Shown here: positions 27,301-36,700 of the stretch, piece after piece
How the letters are laid out: every line of letters starts with the position of its first letter
Numbering within the stretch: the stretch's first letter is position 1
Source of the DNA: Arenicola marina
Lineage: Eukaryota > Annelida > Polychaeta > Arenicolidae
Direction: 5' to 3'
Length of the DNA: 64,000 nt
Assembly (NCBI GenBank): GCA_964019135.1
Contig: OZ025260.1
Span: 33,102,254 to 33,166,253, forward strand
Notes under the pieces: model-generated
What the model saw: only the letters and a program-made list of their open reading frames with translations
What the model was told of the DNA's origin: nothing
Databases searched by the model: none
Translations under genes and position numbers: made by a program

Positions 27301-28764
27301 AAACTTTCGAGGCGAGATCACCCTAACGTTCGAGGCGAGATCGCGATATCCCGAGTCTCGCCGTCTCGCCGTCCGGTGATCTCGCGGTTTCGTCCATAAA
27401 TGAGAGGTGAGAATGTGAGATCGCGAGTGGCATGCACGTGCATGCCCCCTTACCTTTCACTGTGCATGCCCCCTTACCTTTCACTGTGCATGCCCCCTTA
27501 CCTTTCACTGTGCATGCCACCTTACCTTTCACTGTGCATGCCACCTTACCTTTCGCTGTGCATGCCCCCTTTCCTTTCACTGTGCATGCCACCTTACCTT
27601 TCACTCTGCATGCCACCTTACCATTCACTCTACATGCCACCTTACCTTTCACTGTTCATGCCACCTTACCTTTCACTGTGCATGCCCCCTTACCTTTCAC
27701 TGTGCATGCCCCCTTACCTTTCACTGCGCGTGTCACCTTACCTTTCACTCTGCATGTCACCTTACCATTCACTGTGCATGCCACCTTACCTTTCACTGTG
27801 CATGTCCCCTTATCTTTCACTGTGCATGCCACCTTACCTTTCACTGTGCATGCCAGCTTACCTTTCACTGTGCATGTCCCCTTATCTTTCACTCTGCATG
27901 CCACCTTACCTTTCACTGTGCATGCCACCTTACCTTTCACTCTGCATGCCACCTTACCTTTCACTGTGCATGCCACCTTACCTTTCACTCTGCATGCCAC
28001 CTTACCTTTCACTGTGCATGCCACCTTACCTTTCACTGCGCATGCCACCTTACCTTTCACTGTGCATGCCACCTTACCTTTCACGGTGCATGTCCCCTTA
28101 CCTTTCACTCTGCTTGCCACCTTATCTTTCACTGTGCATGCGACCTTACCTTTCACTGTGCATGCCACCTTACCTTTCACTGTGCATGCCACCTTACCTT
28201 TCACTGTTCATACCACCTTACCTTTCACTGTGCATGCCACCTTACCTTTTACTGTGCATGTCACCTTACCTTTCACTGTGCATGCCACCTTACCTTTCAC
28301 TGTGCATGCCACCTTACCTTTCACTGTGCATGCCACCTACCTTTCACTGTGCATGCCACGTTACCTTTCACTGTGCATGCCACCTTACATTTCACTGTGC
28401 ATGCCACCTTACCTTTCACTGTGCATGCCAGCTTACCTTTCACTGTGCATGCCACGTTACCTTTCACTCTGCATGCCACCTTACCTTTCACTGTGCATGC
28501 CACCTTACCTTTCACTATGCATGCCACCTTACCTTTCACTCTGCATGCCACCTTACCTTTCACTGTGCATGCCACCTTACCTTTCACTGTGCATGCCACC
28601 TTACCTTTCACTGTGCATGCCACCTTACCTTTCACTGTGCATGCCACCTTACCTTTCACTGTGCATGCCACCTTACCTTTCACTGTGCATGTCCCCTTAC
28701 CTTTCACTGTGCATGTCGTGGGCTCTGGGTGGTCGGTTGTGAAGTCTAGTAAGGCTCGGATCAT
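9304..28764 (-). CDS. Carotenoid cleavage oxygenase (BCO/RPE65 family), first 8 exons, 3' end outside window
   Basis: Eight exons with matching phases give 421 codons. Family members are about 530-560 aa, so roughly 110-140 residues, including the fourth His ligand, lie left of the window. Diagnostic motifs: SLIRNGPAKY, HLFDGLAVIHRF, ANRIVVSEFGT, ALTETPTMNRVDPETLE, ATAHP (His171), YFHSFGLTEHYIVF (His230), FHHINAYEEGD (His301/302), IELPRVN. These enzymes use a non-haem Fe(II) held by four His to cleave or isomerise carotenoids or retinoids in the cytosol or on membranes. The start at 28764 is in a GCACC-ATG context and gives a normal-length N-terminus. I cannot tell BCO1, BCO2 and RPE65-like apart from this part. 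Confidence 0.94.
9790..9892 (-). CDS. Carotenoid oxygenase exon 7
   Basis: Residues 356-389: DKGANLVDLPGSSASATW, then DDGTIFCEPEVHRDW, aligning to the BCO1 stretch with EDGQVYCQPEFLYE. Acceptor TCTTCAG; the donor G|GTATTA is weak, but phase 1 fits exon 8. Confidence 0.88.
10124..10366 (-). CDS. Carotenoid oxygenase exon 6: third iron ligand
   Basis: Residues 275-355: TRIHLVDKLTGE then FFTFHHINAYEEGDHVV; one of His301/302 is the third ligand. It ends TRFVLPLNPKE|GTGATT. Acceptor ATTGCAG, phase 0 on both sides. Confidence 0.94.
10782..23096. repeat. 12.3 kb satellite of about 470 26-bp units in oxygenase intron 5
   Basis: The unit reads CTTAGAGATAACGAGCCCAC followed by CCTTCA. It makes up about 92% of the 13.4 kb intron between exons 5 and 6. 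A rare variant (TTCGCTTGGAG) recurs near 17299, 19405 and 21589, offsets of 2106 and 2184 bp (81 and 84 units). A TTAGTGATA/CACTGAGAG pair recurs at 18261 and 20341 (80 units). This shows kilobase-scale duplication of blocks in the right half. Confidence 0.97.
23097..23810. other. Oxygenase intron 5, right flank: degenerate repeat family
   Basis: From about 23440 to 23715 the motif TTCATCGTGATCTGGGAAT recurs in degraded form, separated by AATTC-rich spacers. The same motif, inverted, occurs at 52380-52690 in the other gene, so this looks like a dispersed family. Confidence 0.5.
23811..24022 (-). CDS. Carotenoid oxygenase exon 5: second iron ligand
   Basis: Residues 204-274: SPNYFHSFGLTEHYIVFVEQ with His230 as the second ligand. 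It ends FQPELE|, aligned with the CLAFHREEK part of BCO1. Donor GAG|GTATTG opens the 13.4 kb intron 5. Confidence 0.94.
24309..24450 (-). CDS. Carotenoid oxygenase exon 4: first iron ligand
   Basis: Residues 157-203: SYVSVHIATAHP aligns to the AVNLATSHP stretch of BCO1, so His171 is the first Fe ligand; YNMGTSIG follows. It contains a 14-base stretch shared with the 18-bp array in intron 2. Confidence 0.92.
24876..25020 (-). CDS. Carotenoid oxygenase exon 3
   Basis: Residues 108-156: DNDCVSLMQLGDQVYAL then TETPTMNRVDPETLETL. Acceptor TTTTTAG. The donor CAG|GTGTGA is weak, but the phase (0) matches exon 4. Confidence 0.93.
25092..25413. repeat. 18-bp tandem repeat in oxygenase intron 2
   Basis: About 14 clear units of GGTCGCAATGTGAAAACAT type, then degenerate ones. 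The 14 bases GGTCGCAATGTGAA also occur inside exon 4 (24412-24425), about 700 bp away. Confidence 0.92.
25458..25716 (-). CDS. Carotenoid oxygenase exon 2
   Basis: Residues 22-107: GSIPSWVRGSLIRNGP, FGPDEAVHLFDGLAV, then NEAANRIVVSEFGT and PDPCRSIF. The first blade of the propeller, very strongly conserved. Acceptor CATCAG, donor AG|GTACGC. Confidence 0.95.
25717..27159. other. Intron 1 of oxygenase, right of exon 2: no gene seen
   Basis: Unique-looking intronic sequence. Near 26791 a lone CAGGGGCGGATCTAG matches one end of the hAT-like MITEs elsewhere in the window; no partner end was found. A minus-strand open frame at 26896-27264 has no recognisable domain. Confidence 0.6.
27160..27430. 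repeat. Degenerate GC-rich repeat around GCGAGATCGCGA
   Basis: Scattered, imperfect copies of GCGAGATCGCG and TCGAGGCGAGATC, rich in self-complementary TCGCGA. They abut the 24-bp array in intron 1 of the oxygenase. No coding signal. Confidence 0.7.
27430..28714. repeat. 24-bp minisatellite made of oxygenase exon 1's 3' edge and 5' splice site
   Basis: About 53 units. On the minus strand the unit is ATGCACAGTGAAAG|GTAAGG plus GGCA-like bases, that is the end of exon 1 followed by its donor. The period is a multiple of three, so frame is kept, and units read GKVACTVK. From the exon junction the frame stays open for about 15 units before a one-base loss near 28338. Confidence 0.95.
28701..28764 (-). 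CDS. Carotenoid oxygenase exon 1
   Basis: MIRALLDFTTDHPEP then TTCTVK, 21 codons plus one base, donor AAAG|GTAAGG. Joined to exon 2 it reads TVKGSIPSWVRGSL, matching the TGKIPAWLQGTL stretch of vertebrate BCO1. The exon's last 15 or so bases and its donor are the unit of the 24-bp array in intron 1. Confidence 0.85.
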
Positions 28765-29292
28765 GGTGCCGCCCGTGTGTCTGTTCCTGCCTCCAATCAA
28801 CAATCGGCCCCTTAACCACCAATGGCACGTATCCAGCTATTCTACTGTTTCGCGACCTATTCCAGATTCTGCAATATATAAACTATATGCTCATGCAATA
28901 CCGACCGAGCAAGCTCGGAAAATAATGCCTCGGTTTGACGCTCTGCCGGCCCCAGATAAAGAAGTCAAAATCGTTTGGCAGTCAACTGTTTTCGAGTTCA
29001 GAAACTAAGCGTCATACAGGGTCACCTAACTAGAACACTTGATATTGCCAGTTTTGTGATCTTGTAGAGCGCCCTAGATGTGGGCCGTGACATGGTGTTT
29101 ATGCTTGCGCTCAAAAAGGTCGAGGGTTTTTTGCACCACATTCACCGAATTATTTGCGCCGAGCAGTGGCGCAGCTACCTTTGACCCAACATACGCAGCG
29201 CCTCCCCGTTTTTTTCAGGGGCATTTTTCGACGTCATCCTTCCCCCTCCCCCCCCCCCCCCCCGCTATCGGCTGTTATAGTCTGCGTGTCAC
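28765..29292. other. Upstream region of the carotenoid oxygenase: no clear promoter element
   Basis: This is 5' of exon 1. The frame is open upstream of the ATG for a few codons, so this may include 5' UTR. I see no TATA box or other site I would defend. Poly-C and poly-G tracts lie near 29250 and 29380. Confidence 0.4.
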
Positions 29293-29577
29293 TATTAGGC
29301 GCAGACCCAGACCTTAGGCGGTGGGGGGAGGGGGGGGGGCTTGAATTTCGCGATCACAGTGCAAAAAGCGGTGGAAGCGGCTGGGGGGGGGGGGGGGGGT
29401 GGGGGGTTTGGGCCCTTCTTCTGCATCATGTTGCTGCTCCTAGACTTGGATAGGCTCCTTTATTTTCAGGAGCTAAACCTGTCAGTGGAGGGGCGGGGGG
29501 GGCTTCTGCGGCTTGACCAGTGGGGGGGAGAGGGGGGGAATTAAGCCGCAGTAGCTCCCCCTCTGGATCCGCCACTG
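29293..29577. mobile_element. hAT-like MITE, degraded copy
   Basis: Ends CTGGATCCGCCACTG and holds CTTCTGCGGCTTGACCAG and AGCCGCAGTAG, all shared with the copy at 61531-61730. The left part (CTTGAATTTCGCGAT) matches 61435-61450 instead. So it is a mosaic or nested copy; the left end is uncertain. Confidence 0.55.
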
Positions 29578-30117
29578 AACGTTATTGTGAGACTGGCTAC
29601 GCCATTGCCGAGGTAACCATGTAGTATGTTTGTTTTACCTAAAGCATCGACAGCTGAGATTTGGATCAACAGGTCGTCAGGTCGTGGGTTCGCGCCCCCA
29701 TGTTTTGGGCGCCAGCAGGTGGGGCAAGTATCAATCAATCCCATTTCATTCTCCCTGGTGCCCAATTAACTTTTCATGTTTCTTTGTCCCAATTAAAGGG
29801 AAATGCCGGGCCCATATCATTTACATTTTCAGTTAAGCTAAAGGGAATTAACTAAACATTACACACAATTTAATTGCTTTTAATCATATATACATTAGTA
29901 AAGTTGCAAGCGTTTTTTGCACGACCACCCAACTTGCCATGGGCACCCGCCTCAGTGCGCTGATGATGACGTCACCGGCGATGAAGCGACCAGTAGGTTT
30001 AGACGATTCTACCACCGGAAGCTATAATATCGAAACGATTCTATTACTTAATTACATCGCGTTAGAGTTTTTACACGGATGGTTACGGAAGACTTTAGCC
30101 TCAGCTTTATAGGTTCG
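29578..30117. other. Intergenic, no gene recognised
   Basis: AT-rich sequence. A GTGGGTTCGCGCCCC stretch near 29690 resembles a tRNA B box, but no cloverleaf or A box was found. Confidence 0.4.
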
Positions 30118-30357
30118 TTAATTTGGTCCTCTGCCTACGTACGTAGCATACAGATCGTCATCAAAGCAATTTTTCCTAAAGTGGTCGGAATATACTCTTG
30201 AATGGCTGGTGGGTTTAAAATTCACACGCGAAATCTTGTGTAGCCATCGCCGCAAAAGCAGCTGCTCGCCTATTGGATATCGGTAGAAAGATATCCTATG
30301 TTTGCTGTCCTGTTTTGCACTTGAATTGTTAGAGTCAACAGCTGAACAGTACACCAT
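30118..30357 (-). pseudogene. THAP-domain fragment with lost zinc ligands
   Basis: Seventy-nine codons from ATG at 30357. ISFYRYP, RRWLHKISRVNF, KPTSHSRVYSDHF and NCFDDDL follow the THAP zinc-finger pattern. Two Cys of the C2-CH signature look replaced: the second near the start (VDSNN) by Ser, and the one before SDHF by Tyr. THAP domains bind DNA in host regulators and in P-element-like transposases; no other exon is visible here. Likely a decayed relic. Confidence 0.65.
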
Positions 30358-30649
30358 TTTGTGCTACATGCATCGATGTTTCAAATGTTTAAGTAAAATT
30401 CGTTTGTCACTATTCATGAGAGGTGTTAAGGTGACAGCTTGTTCCAAAGACGCACCGCTTCTCGCAAGTAAACACATTTTTGGTTCAGCGGAGGGTCGTC
30501 GTCGGTGACGTAAACGCCTTGCGTGTGATTGGCTAATCCTGGTCACTTGTTCAGAACATGTCGACACCCGCCTGACGGGCGAAAATCAGTATTTTATACT
30601 GTAGATGTGCGATTAACGGCAATGATTAACGGTATAAATGTGACTACTG
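30358..30649. other. Intergenic, nothing recognised
   Basis: Between the THAP relic and the G-rich repeat; no open frame with a known domain and no RNA gene seen. Confidence 0.4.
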
Positions 30650-31335
30650 ACAGTAGTGGACCCAGCAATTTGCCATGAGGGCGGGGGGGGGGCGGTTATA
30701 AATGCGACTACTGACAGTATTAAACCCATCAATTTGCCATGGGTGGGGGGGGATATGCATGTGACTACTAACAGTAGTGGACCCAGCAATTTGCCATGAG
30801 GGCGGAGGGGGGGGGGTATAAATGCGACTACTGACAGTATTAGACCCATCAATTTGCCATGGGCGGGGAGGGGGGTATGCATGTGACTACTGACAGTAGT
30901 GGACCCAGCAATTTGCCATGAGCGTGAAAGGGGGGGGGGTAAATGGAACTTATTATTGACTGGTTTAACCCAGCAATTTGCCATGAGGGCACGGGGGGGG
31001 GGGGGTATAAATGAGACTACTAACAGTATTGGACCCATCAATTTGCCATGGGCGGGGAGGGGGGAGGTGGTTGGGTATGCATGTGACTACTGACAGTGGT
31101 GCATCCAGCAATTTGCCATCAAAGCGGAAGGGGGGGGGGTTATAAAAGTGACTAATGACAGTGATGGACCCATCAATTTGCCATGGGCAGGGGGTGGGGG
31201 GGGGGCGTATGCATGTGACTACTGACAGTGGTGGACCCATCAATTTGCCAGGAGGGCGAGAGGAGGGAGGGGGTCTAAATTGGACCAATGACAGTTACGG
31301 ATACAGCAATTCGCCACGAGCGGGGGCGGGGGGGT
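30650..31335. repeat. G-rich tandem repeat of about 60 bp, intergenic
   Basis: About eleven units, each with CAGCAATTTGCCATGAG or CATCAATTTGCCATGGG, a run of 7-13 G, then TATAAATG and GACTACTGACAGT. Two unit types alternate (GGACCCAGCAA and GACCCATCAA). Related units lie in the RTK gene at 33985-34145. Confidence 0.92.
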
Positions 31336-32586
31336 ATATATAAGTGTACACTCGGATCTTGCTCCCGACCCAGACTAGGATCACGCTAATTTGCAACATG
31401 AAGTCAAGCTTCAATAAATATGACACGTCGTCTATTTACCAGCTTTATTCACCTATATACATCATTTGCTGGAAGACTTTATTTGCAAATGAACTTGAGT
31501 ATTCCATTAAATCAATAGCAGGAGCAATGCGACATGAGTCGAGCGCGATGTTTGAATGTCTCTATCGGATAAACCCACCGAGGTGGCGCGGCTCGGGAAA
31601 AACTAATGGACCGCCTTGAGCTTGTGGTGACTGATCAAGTTATCCATCACGTTGCAGTCCGGTGATTTCAGATAACAATATTCAAACAGTTAGATAGGTA
31701 AATATAACCAATCACTCACAATTACTTCCATATTCGCCCTTTAGTAGGATTTGGTCGCCTTTGCAATAGGAAAAACGGAGATGAACACGCATTCCTTGGC
31801 TATTGTTATTGGTATTCACACACAGGATATTTCCGTGGTTATCTTAACCAAGTTAATTTCTATTATGTCTACTATGGCAAAGAATATTAATCGTTTAAAT
31901 ATATCGATCCGCATTGATTTGGGTTATACTTCAGCATAGTGTTTGAGTAACGTAAGGGATAAAATATATAAGGATTGATTTCCAGTTACTTCATAGATAA
32001 ATCAACATGTCCTATAGCATAGGGAACACATATTAATATTAAAACGCCACAAGCTACATACTGTCATTGACACACATTAACCATCACTACCCCTATATAC
32101 AACACGCGTTACTGATCAAAGTTACTGACTTTAATCCCATAGCAACATCAGCTAATTGTGACCCTAAACATGCTTTGCACAACTCACCGGGAACGATATA
32201 CAGTATATAAACATCATGGTAAGTTTACTTCAAGTAAGATGAAATGTACGAAGAGTGTAATTGTACAGAAGTGCCACATTCATATTAGGAGTGGTAAGCT
32301 TACCAATGTCTTCTGGAATACCGAGAAATAGTTACTCGACATTTTACAGATATTAGTATTACATATTTTTCTGGTCCATGACCATCGACCCAATATTACA
32401 CACACTACTGTACATTACTCTCAGTGCATCCGTCTTCGGTGCTGAATGACAATCACAAACAGCTTCTTTCCACCCCTTGAACTATACAATTTCGATGGAA
32501 ATCGCAAATGGTCACCGATAAAAGTCCTCACAACAGGAAAATTAGCACGTATACACAGTCTGAGGCAGCAAACGTACCTGCCTATT
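31336..32586. other. Intergenic or 3' UTR region of the pseudokinase gene
   Basis: AT-rich with no coding signal. Minus-strand AATAAA hexamers at 31444-31449 and 31478-31483 are possible polyadenylation signals, but they lie 2 kb past the stop codon. Nothing else recognised. Confidence 0.4.
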
Positions 32587-33611
32587 GGGTTTTAATTGGT
32601 GGAAGCGTGGATAAACAGGTAACTAGTCATTGGATCCTAGCTGGTAGATAAACTTGGTCTCCACTCTAGGGGGGTTCCGCAAGACGCAAACCGCAAAACT
32701 GCCCATTTGGTTCTAGTTGGTTGATGCGTAGATAAACTGGCTCTCCGTTCCGGGGCGGTTCGGTATCATGTGACCAAGGTAACTGCCCATTTGGTTCTAA
32801 TTGGTTGATGCGTAGATAAAGTGGCTCCCCGCTCCGGGGCGGTTCGGTATCATGTGACCAAGGTAACTGTCCATTTGGTTCTAGTTGGTTGGTGCGTAGA
32901 TAAAGTGGCTCTCCGCTCCGGGGCGGTTCGGTATCATGTGACCAAGGTAACTGCCCATTTGGTTCTAGTTGGTTGGTGCGTAGATAAACTGGCTCTCCGC
33001 TCCGGGGCGGTTCGGTATCATGTGACCAAGGTAACTGCCCATTTGGTTCTAGTTGGCTGATGCATAGATAAACTGGCTCTCCGCTCCGGGGCGGTTCGGT
33101 ATCATGTGACCAAGGTAACTGCCCATTTGGTTCTAGTTGGTTGGTGCATAGAAGTGGCTCTCCGCTCCTGGGTGCTTCGGTATCATGTGACCAAGGTAAC
33201 TGCCCATTTGGTTCTAGTTGGTTGGTGCATAGATAAACTGGCTCTCCGTTCCGGGGTGGTTCGGTATCATGTGACCAAGGTAACTGCCCATTTGGTTCTA
33301 GTTGGTTGGTACATAGATAAACTGGCTCTCCGCTCCGGGGCGGTTCGGTATCATGTGACCAAGGTAACTGCCCATTTGGTTCTAGTTGGTTGGTGCATAG
33401 ATAAACTGGCTCTCCGCTCCGGGGCGGTTCGGTATCATGTGACCAAGGTAACTGCCCATTTGGTTCTAGTTGGTTGGTGCATAGATAAACTGGCTCTCCG
33501 CTCCGGGGCGGTTCGGTATCATGTGACCAAGGTAACTGCCCATTTGGTTCTAGTTGGTTGATGCGTAGATAAACTGGCTCTCGGCTCCTGGGCGGTTCCT
33601 GATGACGTAGC
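32587..33611. repeat. 84-bp minisatellite made of the receptor's last codons, stop and 3' UTR
   Basis: About eleven units plus one or two degraded ones on the left. On the minus strand each reads NRPGAESQFIYA-x-TN-stop, then a spacer of 12 codons. The first unit is the true end of exon 23. The 84-bp period is 28 codons, so each copy keeps the gene's frame and its own TAG. Confidence 0.95.
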
Positions 33612-33757
33612 CAACCTGTGGTAGGTAGTCGTCCGAGTAGTATTCTTCTCCAAGCTGCATCCCGTGGAAGTGACTCTCCAACGACTGGCGAATCTTCTCA
33701 CAGGTGGGGCGACTCGACGGGTCGCGCACCCAGCAGTTATCCACGATCTCAGAGAAC
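33550..33757 (-). CDS. Pseudokinase receptor exon 23: C-lobe end, tail and stop
   Basis: Residues 1185-1253 then TAG at 33550-33552. CWVRDPSSRPT is the conserved end of the RTK C-lobe. The tail has five Tyr, including YYSDDYLPQV and FIYASTN; Y-L-P-Q fits the Y-x-x-Q pattern bound by STAT3 SH2 domains. The last coding bases and the stop codon are the seed of the 84-bp array downstream. Confidence 0.94.
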
Positions 33758-36700
33758 CTGGGGTAGTGACATTAATTAATATTATTAAGATTATTATTAT
33801 AGTTCCTTTTCTTCTTATTATTATTAACATTATTATTATTACAATTAGCATTATTATTATTGTGGAAATTAGTATTACTACAATTAGAATTAAAACTATT
33901 AGTAGGAATACAATTATGATCATTATTACTAATCTATTACTAGTCTAGTGGCCATATTTGGGGTACACAAAACACATCCGAGCATATGGTTTGGTCAGAC
34001 AGGTGGTGGACCTAACAATTTGCCATGAGCGGGGGGAGGGGGGGGGGTATAAATAGACCTACTGATCTACTGATAGTGGTAGCAATTTGCCAGGGGTGCG
34101 AGGGGAGGGCGGGGGGTATAAATTGGACCACTGACAGTTACAGTTACAGCAATATGAAGTGTTCATATTTGGCGCACACAAAACACGTCCGAGTATATGG
34201 TTTGGTCAGACTTGGGCACACTAAGCCGAGTGACGGCAGAATTGGAGTGACTTGTGAATATATAGAGTTAGATCGGATGTGGTGACCGCGAGACGTGGAG
34301 CAGTGTAGCTGGCTTACATAGTGTCCGGGCAGCCAGCCGGGCGAGAGAGGCGATATCCAGAGTCCAGAGCCGCCTTCATCTCGCTACTCTTCCGGTCGCT
34401 GTAGGGGTTTGCTCCTGTATCGGGGATATGGATATTATGGTCATATGGTCATATGAGAGCAGTAACTTAATTTATCTAAGTGATGTGGTAAAAGGGTTAC
34501 ACTAATCTCATGCGACGGTGACACCAATCTCATACGCTCAAGCGGTGACACCAATCTCACACGATCAAGCGGTGACACCAATCTCACACGATCAAACGGT
34601 GACACCAATCGCACACGATCAAAGGGTGACACCAATCTCACACGATCAAACGGTGACACCAATCTCACACGCTCCAGCGGTGACACCAATCTCACACGAT
34701 CAAACGGTGACACCAATCTAACACGATCAAACGGTGACACCAATCGCACACGATCAAAGGGTGACACCAATCTCACACGATCAAACGGTGGCACCAATCT
34801 CACACGATCAAACGGTGACACCAATCTCATACTTTCAAGCGGTGACACCAATCTAACACGATCAAACGGTGACACCAATCGCACACGATCAAAGGGTGAC
34901 ACCAATCTCACACGATCAAACGGTGACACCAATCTCACACAATCAAACGGTGACACCAATCTCAACAGGATCAAACGGTGACACCAATCTCACACGATCA
35001 AACGGTGGCACCAATCTCACACGATCAAACGGTGACACCAATCTCACACGATCAAATGGTGACACCAATCTCACGATCACCATAAGTAGATAATATAGTG
35101 GGGGCATAACATAGTAGCATATTCAGTAAACGGCCATATATAACGCGTGGCGGCTCTCTAAGACGTCCGCATTTGCTAATTCCATTGCCACGTACTTCTA
35201 AGCTCTCCTGAGTCAGCAAGATCCCATGTTAAAGATGAGCATGGGGGTGTGACGTCATACATGTAGCGAGTGGCTTTAGCAGAGGATATATTTGGCTCTA
35301 TGCGACGTGTCTGTATCGCGATACATAACAAACCCGGATGTGCCATCCATGAGAAAAGATTAACAGGACAACGTCAAAACATCAACGGAAACTTAAAGTC
35401 ACAGGAGAGAGAGGGCGTGAACTGCAAAAGCTCAACCCGCACATCCGCATTCGCGCTGACGTAGTCACGAACGCTGCCCATGTCATATATAGACATGTGG
35501 TAAATATTGACATTACTTTTTATATTCCTCTTTATGTATTTGCTTTACAGCGCTATTTGCAACAGAGTGCTTTCCCGGAGTGGAGTGGACGCCATGGCGG
35601 GCATATGGAGAGCGACAGGGAAGTGCGAGATATTAATTGTGGCCACGAGGGAAACATTGTTGGTTAAAACAGGCATCAAAAATAGATACCGACAGTCATG
35701 GTAATGTATATAGAGATTAATGAATTGAACACTTTCGATATCAACTAGAATTTTTAGTCAATAGCTGAAATTTTATTTGAACACTTTTGATATCAACCTT
35801 AACATATAGCCAAGAGCTGCAATTTTGATAACACTTTTCTTAGACGGGCACATCGAGAGAAATCGTAGATTTCTGCTCCGAGGATTGAGAGAAAAAAAGT
35901 CATTTGGGCGGCACATATGTATATACGTAACTATATGTAGTGCCCCCCAGCCACCCCAACCCGGGGATTGCATTATATATATGTGTTTATTCAATCAAGA
36001 CGGTTAATATATGTTTCGTCATCCAAAGATATAACATAAATATTTCTCCCATGATTCCTGCTATTGCTGTTCCTGCACTTCTACACACTTTTCACATATT
36101 CTCTGGATTTACATCAAACACGAGCAACATTTCACTCGTCATAACTGAAGATCTCCCACATTGTGACGTCATCAATCAGAGCGTTACTCACCATGACTGA
36201 ACATCACACAGATTGTGACGTCATCAGTCAGAGCTTTACTCGCCATGACTGAAGATCTCCCCATTGTGACGTCATAGGTCAGTGCTATACTCACCATGAC
36301 TGAACATCTCACAGATTGTGACGTCATAAGTCAGCGCTTGACTCACCATGACTGAAGATCTCCCAGACTGTGACACCATAGGACCACACATCTGTTGCCT
36401 TGTTGTATGCCCTCGTCTCGCCCTTAGGCAGCCCCAGCTGCTCGGGGGCCATCCACTTGATGGGGACGCGTTCCTGGTCGGATCAAGATATGAACTTGTA
36501 TGAAACACGTGATTTCAATGCTTTCAGGCTCAGTGGAAGCGCCGGACGATCATGTGGTGGCCCGTGAACACATATTGGATGGAGATTCGAGTTTCAGCCT
36601 CTCCAGTTGCCAAACGTTACTGATAGTGTTTATTTAATCAATTTTATTTAATCTATTTTAGCAATCTATTTCAGAGTTCCATGGCCCAGATTAGCCATTA

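Noticed and set aside
27400-28749. Plus-strand open frames of about 440 codons (MPPYLSLC and VHATLPFT repeats)
   Set aside because: Readings of the 24-bp satellite against the direction of the host gene.
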